64,000 nucleotides of DNA from DATFDN01 sp963818885 (GTDB lineage Bacteria; Pseudomonadota; Alphaproteobacteria; Acetobacterales; Acetobacteraceae), in assembly GCA_963818885.1 (NCBI GenBank), contig CAWFTP010000004.1, forward strand, positions 310,001 through 374,000. The letters run 5' to 3'. The notes beneath the pieces were generated by a model. It worked only from the letters and a program-made list of their open reading frames with translations, ran no database searches and was not told where the DNA came from. The stretch's first letter is position 1; each line of letters begins with the position of its first letter. The position numbers and the translations under genes are program-made. Shown piece after piece: positions 1 to 6,761 of this stretch.

Positions 1-1
1 G

Positions 2-100
2 CGCGTGCGCACCGGCGGCTTCGCCGACGAGGCGCAGGCGAAGGAGTTCTGCGGCAAATTCCGCGACAGCGGGGAGACGTGCGCGGTCGCGCGGTTCTAG
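2..100 (+). CDS. SPOR-domain protein, C-terminal end only (5' partial)
   Basis: Only the last 32 codons lie in the window, ending at a TAG at 98-100. The translated tail reads as the final strand-helix-strand of a SPOR fold: a VRTGGF strand, an Ala/Glu-rich helix (DEAQAKEFCGKF), then a closing strand ending in CAVARF. SPOR domains bind denuded septal peptidoglycan, and are usually the C-terminus of a periplasmic or membrane-anchored cell-wall protein. The rest of the protein is upstream of the window, so its identity cannot be given. The gene converges on the cupredoxin gene with a six-base gap. Confidence 0.6.
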   Translation, partial: RVRTGGFADEAQAKEFCGKFRDSGETCAVARF

Positions 101-106
101 GCACCA

Positions 107-427
107 TTACGGCATCACCTCGATCGTGCCGGTCATGGTCGGGTGGAAGCGGCAGTAGAACGCAACCTTGCCCGCGTTGGAGAGGACCGTGCGTCCGGTC
201 TTGCCGGGCAGGATCATCACATCGAAGCTCCCGTCGCGCGCGGTCACGGTATGGACGACGAAATCGTCGTTGGTCCACTCGATCACATCGCCAACGTGAA
301 CGACGGCCTCGGGCGCTCCGAGGCTCATGTCATGGATCGAGCGCTGCAGGGTCGCGGCCAGCGCGGGTGCGGTGATCATCGTGCTCGCCTCGAGGACGAG
401 CGCGGCCCATGGCCGTCGGCGGGTCAC
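107..427 (-). CDS. Periplasmic cupredoxin (blue copper protein)
   Basis: A 106-residue protein with a signal peptide (cut near ALAA, about residue 25) and one plastocyanin/amicyanin-type domain. The type 1 copper ligands are visible: His in VVHTV, then Cys in FYCRFHP, the following His, and Met in the PTMTG segment. It is probably a soluble periplasmic electron carrier or copper-binding stress protein. It is the last gene of a minus-strand unit behind an ECF sigma factor and a DUF4142 protein, with 11 bases separating it from the DUF4142 stop. The partner redox enzyme is not shown by the sequence. Confidence 0.8.
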   Translation of the reverse strand: MTRRRPWAALVLEASTMITAPALAATLQRSIHDMSLGAPEAVVHVGDVIEWTNDDFVVHTVTARDGSFDVMILPGKTGRTVLSNAGKVAFYCRFHPTMTGTIEVMP

Positions 428-438
428 GAAGACCTCCG

Positions 439-970
439 TTACTTGAGGGATGCGACGACTTCTTCGGCGTGCGCCTCATGGCCCTGGAAGATTTTCAGCC
501 CGGTTTGCAGCAGGCTCTTCAATTCGGGATTCTGTGCATCCGGGATCAAGGTCGTTTGCAGGGCGTTGTCGACCTCCTTGTGGTAGGCGACCTCATTCGC
601 CGCATAGGCCTTGTTGAAGGCGGCGCCGTTCAGCTTGGCCAGCTTCGCGCGTTCGGCGTCGCGCCTGCTTCACCAGCGCCTGGCTGGTCGGGTTGTTCTC
701 GGGGGTGACACCAAGCTTCTTCACCAGCGCAAGCGCCTTGTCGTTCACCGCCGTGTGGTCGCGCACCATGTCCTCGGCGAAGGCGCGCACTTGCTGGTTC
801 TTCGACTTCTTCAGGGCAAGCTGCGCGTTCGCGATGTCGATCTCGCCCGCCGTGTAGGCGATGTGCGCGATTTGCGCATCGGTCGGCTTCGCCGATTGTG
901 CCCACGAAGGGGCGCTGCCAACCGTGAGAAGAACGAGGGCAGTGGCGCCGAGGATTGCATGTCGCAACAT
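439..970 (-). CDS. DUF4142 secreted protein (one frameshift)
   Basis: The product starts MLRHAIL at 970, behind an AGGGAG ribosome site, with a signal peptide ending in SWAQS. The first part reads as a ferritin-like helical DUF4142 domain (QIAHIAYTAGEIDIANAQLA). Near 660 the frame changes. Reading one base on restores the expected end, with segments DAERAKLAKLNGAAF, ANEVAYHKEVDNAL and GHEAHAEEVVASLK before a TAA at 439-441. Removing one base from the GC-rich stretch gives a normal-length family member of about 177 residues. DUF4142 proteins are periplasmic and often sit behind ECF sigma genes; no biochemical role is assigned. I regard the frameshift as a probable sequence error. Confidence 0.75.
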
Positions 971-980
971 GGTGGTCTCC

Positions 981-1673
981 CTAGTGTGTGGAGGAGGAAG
1001 CGCCCGCAAGCGCCGCCATCCTGTCGAGGACGGACTGGGTGAAGCGCTCGCAGCGCGCCCCGTCGAAGGGGAAGGCGTCGTCGAACATCGCCGCGAATTC
1101 CGCGCCGAGCGTCGCGCGCAGTTGCTGATTGGCGCGATGCAGCCGCGTCTTCGCGGTGCTGATGGGAATGTTCAGCGCGGCGGCGGTCTCCTCGATGCTC
1201 ATCTGCTCGACGATGCGCATCATGAAGACGACGCGGAACGAATCCGGCAGCGCGTCGACCGCGCGCTCCACGAATCGCCGAATCTGCTGCCTCGCGGCGG
1301 CGACTTCCGGGCTGGCGGGCGGCGGCATGGTCGCCGAGCCGGGATGATCCGGCGGCAGAGTGTCGACAACTTCGTCGAGGTCGAGCGGATCGCGTCGCGC
1401 CGCCCGGCGGCGCAGCGCCTCATTGACGACGATGCGCGCCATCCAGGTGACAAGGCTCGACTGACCCCGAAACCCGTCGATGGAGGTCAGCGCACGAACA
1501 TAGGCATTCTGCAACGCCTCCTCGGCGTCGGCGTCGTCATCGACGATCCCCCGCGCGAGGCGCCAGAGCTTGCGGTTGTGGCGCTGGATGATGATTCGCG
1601 TGGCCGCGGGGTCGCCAAGGCGGAAGCGCTCGACCAGCGCGCGCTCCTCCGTCGCCATCGCATCCATCGCCAA
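981..1673 (-). CDS. ECF-type RNA polymerase sigma factor
   Basis: A 230-residue sigma-70 family protein. Region 2 occupies roughly residues 15-85 (DADAEEALQNAYVRAL, then SSLVTWMARIVVNEALRRR). Region 4 occupies roughly 130-190 (LPDSFRVVFMMRIVEQMSIEE, then the helix-turn-helix around STAKTRLHRANQQLR). A C-terminal tail of about 35 residues contains a Cys (GARCERF). The gene heads the unit sigma-DUF4142-cupredoxin, and no anti-sigma gene is adjacent. A second start, MATEERA, lies five codons in. An ECF-like promoter directly upstream suggests autoregulation. The triggering signal is unknown; copper or oxidative stress would fit the downstream genes. Confidence 0.88.
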   Translation of the reverse strand: MAMDAMATEERALVERFRLGDPAATRIIIQRHNRKLWRLARGIVDDDADAEEALQNAYVRALTSIDGFRGQSSLVTWMARIVVNEALRRRAARRDPLDLDEVVDTLPPDHPGSATMPPPASPEVAAARQQIRRFVERAVDALPDSFRVVFMMRIVEQMSIEETAAALNIPISTAKTRLHRANQQLRATLGAEFAAMFDDAFPFDGARCERFTQSVLDRMAALAGASSSTH

Positions 1674-1700
1674 TCATCCCCTTGTTTCCCGGCCACACGA

Positions 1701-1728
1701 TAGACCCAGCGTGCGGCCGAAAGGTTCC
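1701..1728 (-). promoter_or_regulatory. Candidate ECF promoter of the sigma-DUF4142-cupredoxin unit
   Basis: Read on the minus strand there is GGAACC (1728-1723), a 17-base spacer and GTCTA (1705-1701), about 28 bases before the sigma start codon. AAC-containing -35 and GTC-containing -10 elements are common for ECF promoters, so this is a plausible autoregulatory site. It was found by eye only. Confidence 0.4.
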
Positions 1729-1818
1729 CGAACGAACGAGAGAATTGACGCCCCGGATCGTTCCGGCCTAAGGGGGCGCCCGAAGCGGCGCCGGCTGCTT
1801 TCGAGGGGGACACCGCAT

Positions 1819-2151
1819 ATGAAACGGATGCTGATCCTGGCCGCCGCCACGGCGCTTCTGAGCGGCTGCGCGGTCACCGACTTCGCCGCCCGTCAGCAGG
1901 AGTGGAACCAGTCGCACGGGCTGGGCAGCATGAACCAGACGCCGAACGTCGCCGGGCCGAGCGCGAGTGAGCGCGAGGACGTGGAGACGCAGGCCCGGAT
2001 CAAGCGCGGCGAGGACCTAGAGAACGAGGAAGCGCGCAAGGCCGGCCCCGGCCCCTCGTCGACCGAGGGCATGAAGTGCACGACGACGAGCAGCTTCGTG
2101 GGTTCGGCGAATGCCGGCACCTCCACCTCCCACGCGAGTTGCCACAATTGA
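1819..2151 (+). CDS. Small lipoprotein of unknown function
   Basis: A 110-residue protein beginning MKRMLIL with a type II signal peptide and lipobox LSGC (Cys 17). A GAGGGGGA ribosome site lies about ten bases ahead of this ATG, which is why the longer upstream reading is rejected. The mature part is polar, with EDVETQARIKRGEDLENEEARK as its most regular stretch and two further cysteines near the end, which may form a disulfide. It overlaps the next lipoprotein gene by four bases, so the two are probably co-translated. A weak TTGACG (1745-1750) with a CCTAAG element 16 bases later could be the promoter. No family was recognised. Confidence 0.7.
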   Translation: MKRMLILAAATALLSGCAVTDFAARQQEWNQSHGLGSMNQTPNVAGPSASEREDVETQARIKRGEDLENEEARKAGPGPSSTEGMKCTTTSSFVGSANAGTSTSHASCHN

Positions 2152-2591
2152 GCGCGCGGGCGATCGTGCCGGCGTTGCTACTGGCGGCGCTTGTGCTCGC
2201 GGGATGCGAGACGCCGGAGCAGCAGGCCGCGCGGGACGCGGCGCAGCGCGCGGCCGACCAGAACCGCTGTGCCGGGTTCGGCTTCGTCATGGGAACCGAC
2301 CAGTTCGCCCATTGCATGATGGGGACCGCTTCGCAGCGCGACGCCGAGGCGGCGGCCGACCGGCGCGCCGCCGCTGACCGTGACGCCGCCGACCAGCGCG
2401 CGCAAGCGGCGGCCCAGGCGGCGAAAGACCGGGCCGACCAGGATGCCTGGGACCGCAAGACGGGCCAGGGGAAATACGCCGGGAGTTCGTCGGCGTCGTC
2501 GGGTAGTTCCTCGCCGTTCGGACAGAACCCGGTCGACAAAATTCACGACCAGATCATGGAGCAGATGCGCAAGGCCGAGGGGTCGGACTAA
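2148..2591 (+). CDS. Lipoprotein with Ala/Asp-rich coiled region
   Basis: I start this at the TTG at 2148, which overlaps the previous TGA. This leaves a clean signal peptide and lipobox LAGC (Cys about residue 20); the in-frame ATG at 2076 lies inside the upstream lipoprotein. The mature protein has a GFGFVMGTDQFAHCMM segment, a long Ala/Arg/Asp-rich region (about residues 60-105) likely to be helical, and a Ser/Gly linker before the C-terminus. The GTDxFAxCM pattern resembles short repeats of many small alphaproteobacterial lipoproteins of unknown role. A GTG six codons further in is another possible start. Confidence 0.68.
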   Translation: MSARAIVPALLLAALVLAGCETPEQQAARDAAQRAADQNRCAGFGFVMGTDQFAHCMMGTASQRDAEAAADRRAAADRDAADQRAQAAAQAAKDRADQDAWDRKTGQGKYAGSSSASSGSSSPFGQNPVDKIHDQIMEQMRKAEGSD

Positions 2592-2649
2592 AGAATCGAC
2601 GACGGCCGGTTCCGATTGGAACGGCCGTCGCCCTTGGCTTTGCTGCGAA

Positions 2650-4377
2650 CTAGTGCCGGCGCAGCGCGAATACCCAGATCACCCCGCCCTGCGGCACGGC
2701 GTTGGGGTCGGTCTTGACCGGCGTGGTGGACAGCCCCTGCTGGATACGCTGCGCGTCCACACCCCAGCCGGACTGCACGGCAATGTATTCGGTATCACCG
2801 ACCTGATAGGCCACGGGCATGCCGATGATCCCGGAGTTGGTCCGTTGCTGCCACAGCAGTTCGCCCGTCTTCGCGTCGAACGCGCGGAACATGCGGTCAT
2901 TGGTGCCGCCGACGAACACCAGGTCGCCAGCCGTGGAGAGCACCGAGGCGAAGAGCTGGTTCGGGAAGGGATACATCCAGACCTGCTTGCCGGTGGCTGG
3001 ATCCCATGCCTGCAGCTCGCCGATGTGCTGACCGCGCGGCAGCAGGTTGTTGGTGTTGGGATCGACGCCGAGCCAGAGCTGACCGGCAACAAGCTTCTTG
3101 TTCACCCCCTCGTTTTCGCCGCACATGTTGTTGTTGGCGGGAACGTACACGAGGTGGGTCTGGTCGCTGTAGCTTTCAGAGACCCAGTCGGTGCCGCCCC
3201 AGAGCGACGGACAGAAGCTGACGTTCTTGCCGACGACCGGCTTATGGTCGAGGTCATAGGTCGGGCGGCCGGTCTGCGGATCGAGGCTCTTGAAGGCATT
3301 CTGGTAAACGAACGGCCAGGCATTGATGTATTTGATGCCGCTGTCGGTCTGCTGGAGGACCCAGAAGTAGCCGTCGCGACCCGGATGGACGAGGGCGTCG
3401 ATCGTCTGCCCGTTATGCTGCATGTTGATGAGCATGGGCGCGCGAACCTCATCCCAGTCCCATGAGTTATTGTAGTGGTATTGATGGAAGGTCTTGATCT
3501 GCCCGGTGTCGGGATCGAGGGCGATGGTGGAGCTGGTGTAGAGATTATCGCCTGGATGGAGGTCGCCGGGCCAGGGTGCTGCGTTGCCGACACCCCAGTA
3601 GGCAAGGTGGCGCTTCGGATCATAGTTGCCGGTGATCCAGACGGAGCCGCCGCCGGTCTTCCACGCGTCACTGTCCCAGGTATCGCCGCCCGGTTCGTTC
3701 GGCGAGGGGACGGTGAAGGTCTTCCAAAGCTGCTTCCCGGTTTCGGAGTCGAACGCGGCGATGAAGGCGCGGACCCCGAACTCCCCGCCCGAGGTTCCGA
3801 CCATGACCTTGCCGTTCACGACCAGCGGTTCGAGAGTTGAATACTCGCCCCGATGATAGTCGCCGATCTTGCTTTCCCAGACCGGCTTGCCTGTCTTGGC
3901 GTCGAGCGCGATGAGCCGGGAATCGACGGTGGCGAGATAGAGCTTGTCGCCATACAGCGCGACGCCGCGATTGGTGGGATGGAGCTGGAACAGGTCCTCG
4001 GGCAATTTCGGCTGATAGCGCCAGATCAGGTCTCCGGTTACTGCATCGAGCGCGAGCACCTGGTCCTGCGGCGTGGTGACGAACATCACGCCATTGTTGA
4101 CCATGGGCGGCGCTTCATGCCCCTCGATCACGCCAGTGGAGAAGGTCCAGGCCGGGGCCAGATCGCGGACGTTATCGGTGTTGATCTGACGCAGCGGGCT
4201 GAACCCGTGCCCGTCGTAGGTGCGGCGATAGAGCAGCCAGTTGCCGACTTCGGGGTTTTCCAGCCGCTGCTGGGTGACGGGAGAGTAAGACGGGACTTCC
4301 CCGGCGAGCGCGCCGGTCGCGCCGATGCCGCACAGCATCGTCGCCGCGCACAGGACCTGGACGATTTTCTGTTTCAT
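2650..4377 (-). CDS. PQQ-dependent alcohol dehydrogenase, periplasmic, possibly lanthanide-type
   Basis: A 575-residue quinoprotein with a signal peptide cut after about Ala25 and an eight-bladed propeller with repeated DAxTGxxxW docking motifs (LDAVTGDLIW, LDAKTGKPVW, FDSETGKQLW, WDPATGKQVW, FDAKTGELLW). Metal and active-site positions can be placed by family pattern: Glu199 in GGEFGVR, Asn265 in GVGNAAPW and Asp307 in SWDWDE. Asp309, two residues after the catalytic Asp, matches the extra Asp of lanthanide-dependent (XoxF/PedH-type) enzymes. No adjacent Cys-Cys pair, typical of many ethanol dehydrogenases, is seen. It would oxidise an alcohol and pass electrons to a cytochrome or other carrier. 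It follows a Rieske gene by 28 bases; no cytochrome c gene is present here. The substrate is unknown. Confidence 0.88.
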   Translation of the reverse strand: MKQKIVQVLCAATMLCGIGATGALAGEVPSYSPVTQQRLENPEVGNWLLYRRTYDGHGFSPLRQINTDNVRDLAPAWTFSTGVIEGHEAPPMVNNGVMFVTTPQDQVLALDAVTGDLIWRYQPKLPEDLFQLHPTNRGVALYGDKLYLATVDSRLIALDAKTGKPVWESKIGDYHRGEYSTLEPLVVNGKVMVGTSGGEFGVRAFIAAFDSETGKQLWKTFTVPSPNEPGGDTWDSDAWKTGGGSVWITGNYDPKRHLAYWGVGNAAPWPGDLHPGDNLYTSSTIALDPDTGQIKTFHQYHYNNSWDWDEVRAPMLINMQHNGQTIDALVHPGRDGYFWVLQQTDSGIKYINAWPFVYQNAFKSLDPQTGRPTYDLDHKPVVGKNVSFCPSLWGGTDWVSESYSDQTHLVYVPANNNMCGENEGVNKKLVAGQLWLGVDPNTNNLLPRGQHIGELQAWDPATGKQVWMYPFPNQLFASVLSTAGDLVFVGGTNDRMFRAFDAKTGELLWQQRTNSGIIGMPVAYQVGDTEYIAVQSGWGVDAQRIQQGLSTTPVKTDPNAVPQGGVIWVFALRRH

Positions 4378-4405
4378 CTGATTCCTCCGTTTTTGGTTAT
4401 CCGCT

Positions 4406-5044
4406 TTACGCCTGTCTTTGCGGTTCTCCTCCGACGCGGTCGGTGAATCCGGACGCGACGACCAGCACGCCCTGGCTCAGCTTAAGCGGCAGCGCCGGAA
4501 GCGGGCGCGGGGCTGGACCGGCGACGACGGGGGCGCCGTGTCTTGGGTCGTAGTGGGATTGATGGCAGGGGCATTGCAGAACCTGCGGTCCGGTCAGCCA
4601 GTCGGTAACGGTGCAACCCTGATGGGTGCAAATGGCGGAATAGGCGACGACGCCATCGGCGGCCCGGGTCTTCTCCGTGCTGCCAAGCGAAGCCGCGTCG
4701 AAGCGCATCAGCAAGATCTGGTTCAGCCGGCTTCCATCGCGCGCGGTCTTGGTCGCCGGGTCCGCGGCCCAGGCCAGGGTGAGATCGTCGCCCAGCTTCA
4801 GGTCAGCCGGCTTGATCGGGATCGCGTCCCCGCCCATTGGAACCAGGATGTCGCCAGGTTGCGGCGGCAAATTGCGCGGTCCCGATGATTCCTGCGCATG
4901 CAGCTCTGGCGCTGCCGCGAAAAGGAGCGAACCGCAGATCACCGCCCGGCGCGAAACCTGGATCACTGTGTTCACCAGCCGTTGACCAGCATCACGGTTG
5001 CACAGCCACGAAGGGAGGGGCAGCCCCACAACATCAATCTTCAC
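4406..5044 (-). CDS. Rieske [2Fe-2S] protein, secreted
   Basis: The C-terminal half has a bc1-type Rieske cluster site: CTHQGC (about residues 139-144) and CPCHQSHYD (about 158-166). This supplies two Cys and two His cluster ligands plus the pair of disulfide cysteines. An SRRAVICGSLL stretch near residue 31 looks like a twin-arginine signal. Because of that I suspect translation begins at the GTG at 4975 rather than at the GTG at 5044; neither has a strong ribosome site. It sits 28 bases ahead of the PQQ dehydrogenase, which suggests a shared electron path. It is not with cytochrome b/c1 genes, so it is probably a stand-alone Rieske protein. Confidence 0.8.
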   Translation of the reverse strand: MKIDVVGLPLPSWLCNRDAGQRLVNTVIQVSRRAVICGSLLFAAAPELHAQESSGPRNLPPQPGDILVPMGGDAIPIKPADLKLGDDLTLAWAADPATKTARDGSRLNQILLMRFDAASLGSTEKTRAADGVVAYSAICTHQGCTVTDWLTGPQVLQCPCHQSHYDPRHGAPVVAGPAPRPLPALPLKLSQGVLVVASGFTDRVGGEPQRQA

Positions 5045-5087
5045 GTGATCTTGAAGTCGACTTGTGGTGTGGCGTGGTGTGCTCCGG

Positions 5088-6761
5088 TCAGCCTGACATC
5101 CGCGCGCGCAGCGCCGCGGTCAGCTCCTGCCGCCGCTCCCAGAGCGAACGATACCAGGCGATGCGGTCGGCAACCTGGTAGGCGAGCATCCGCTCCGCCG
5201 CGACATAGCTCCGCGCGGCATCGCCGAGATCGCGGGCGAGTTCCGGCATGACGACAAGGCGAAGCAGCCGGTCGTGCAATTCCCGTGCGTCGGCGAACAG
5301 AAGGCCGGTGCGTCCGTCTTCGACGGTCTCGCCATAGACGATGTGGCTGGCGAGCGCAGCGACGCGGCAGGCGCCCGCCTCGATGAATTTCAGGTCGGAC
5401 TTGGCGCGGTTGAACTCGGTATCGACGAGCGGCATGAACGAAAGCTCCGCTTCCCCCAGCAGCCGTAGATAGGTCTCGTGATCGCAGGTCGGGGTGAACT
5501 GCTTATGTGGCGTGGCCAGCGCTTCGAAGAAGGCGCGGTCGTGCACCACGCTGAAGCGCAGCCGATCCCCGCTGGTGGCGGCAACGGCGTTGAGAGCTGG
5601 CGTCAGCGCCTGCCAGTCGAGCTCGCGGTTGAGCGCGCCGAAGAACAGCGTCAGGAACGAGTCTTGAAAGTTCCGCGGCTCCGGCAGCTCGGCGACCGCG
5701 TTGGGAAACACCCGGAGCTCCGCGTTGCGCCCACGCAGCACGTCGGCGAGCGTAGCCGTGCTCGTCTGCACGGCATGCACGCCGCGGAACGAGAGCTGGG
5801 CGCCGTCCTGCATCGCGGCGAAGAAATCGGGATGATCGTCGAACTCGGTCACCACGACCCAGCCGGCATCGATCAGGTGGCGTAGCAGCTCCTGGCCGCG
5901 CGTGCCGCTCAGCACGGGGCGATGCAGCACCAGGATGCGCGGCATCTCCGCGGGTACATTGGGCACCGTGTCCAATTCCTCGAGAACGATGGTGCCGATC
6001 GCGGGATCCGTGCCGATCGCCCGCAGCGGGTAGATGACCCGGGCGTGCGAGACGCCGCCCACCGGTTCCAGCATGGTCGCCGCGACCAACATTCGTGACG
6101 GCGCGCTGCGGCGAACGCGCCAGACATATTGCAGCGGCGCCGCGCGGCTCGCATAGGCGTTCGGGTCGATCCCCAGGGTCCGCAACGACGGCGCCAACGC
6201 GTTGGCGAAGGCCTGCACGCGCTCGGGCTCGAAGATGCGCGGATGCACATCGCACGGAACGAGCCGCAGCGCTTCCAGCCCGCGCCGCATGCTCTCCAGG
6301 CTGAACCAGCGCAGATGCGCGCGGTCGAACAGCCCGGTCTCCTCATAATCCCAGTCACCCCCCAGCAGCCGGGCGGCGAAGCTCCAATGCTCCACGTTGG
6401 GAATGCAGATCAGCATGGTTCCGTTCGCGCTCAGCGCCTGGGCGTGCTGAGCAAGCAGTGCGAACGGGTCCTTCAGGTGCTCGAGCACGTCGCCGTAGAC
6501 GATGCAGTCGATGCCGCCGCTGAAGCTGAACGGGAGCGGGTTGCGCTCGACGTCGGTATGGGCGACGGCGTCGTAGCGCGGCGCGGCGCGATGCGCGGCG
6601 TCGCGGTCCTGCTCGATCGCCAGCAACCGGCAGCGTGGGTTGCGCCGCCGGTACGCCGCGCCCAGCGCGCCGCTCCCGCACCCCACGTCGAGCACCACGC
6701 GGGCATCGAGGGGAATGCGGGTCAGCAGATCGATGTTGGGGAGGTCGGGATACTCGGTCAC
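5088..6761 (-). CDS. Bifunctional SAM methyltransferase / glycosyltransferase-like protein
   Basis: A 557-residue two-part protein starting at a GTG that overlaps the preceding TGA (GTGA). Residues 1-200 are a class I methyltransferase with motif I VLDVGCGSGALG, an acidic IEQDRDA loop, and the post-motif segments DCIVYGDVLEHL and LLICIPNV-like. From about residue 225 a second domain resembles GT-B glycosyltransferases: LVAATMLEPVGGVSHARV, HAVQTSTATLADVL, a VFPNAV motif and a donor-site-like KSDLKFIEAGACRVA. Such fused proteins usually modify surface polysaccharides. The neighbouring MetY gene would feed methionine/SAM metabolism, although this link is only positional. Acceptor and sugar donor are unknown. 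Confidence 0.75.
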   Translation of the reverse strand: MTEYPDLPNIDLLTRIPLDARVVLDVGCGSGALGAAYRRRNPRCRLLAIEQDRDAAHRAAPRYDAVAHTDVERNPLPFSFSGGIDCIVYGDVLEHLKDPFALLAQHAQALSANGTMLICIPNVEHWSFAARLLGGDWDYEETGLFDRAHLRWFSLESMRRGLEALRLVPCDVHPRIFEPERVQAFANALAPSLRTLGIDPNAYASRAAPLQYVWRVRRSAPSRMLVAATMLEPVGGVSHARVIYPLRAIGTDPAIGTIVLEELDTVPNVPAEMPRILVLHRPVLSGTRGQELLRHLIDAGWVVVTEFDDHPDFFAAMQDGAQLSFRGVHAVQTSTATLADVLRGRNAELRVFPNAVAELPEPRNFQDSFLTLFFGALNRELDWQALTPALNAVAATSGDRLRFSVVHDRAFFEALATPHKQFTPTCDHETYLRLLGEAELSFMPLVDTEFNRAKSDLKFIEAGACRVAALASHIVYGETVEDGRTGLLFADARELHDRLLRLVVMPELARDLGDAARSYVAAERMLAYQVADRIAWYRSLWERRQELTAALRARMSG

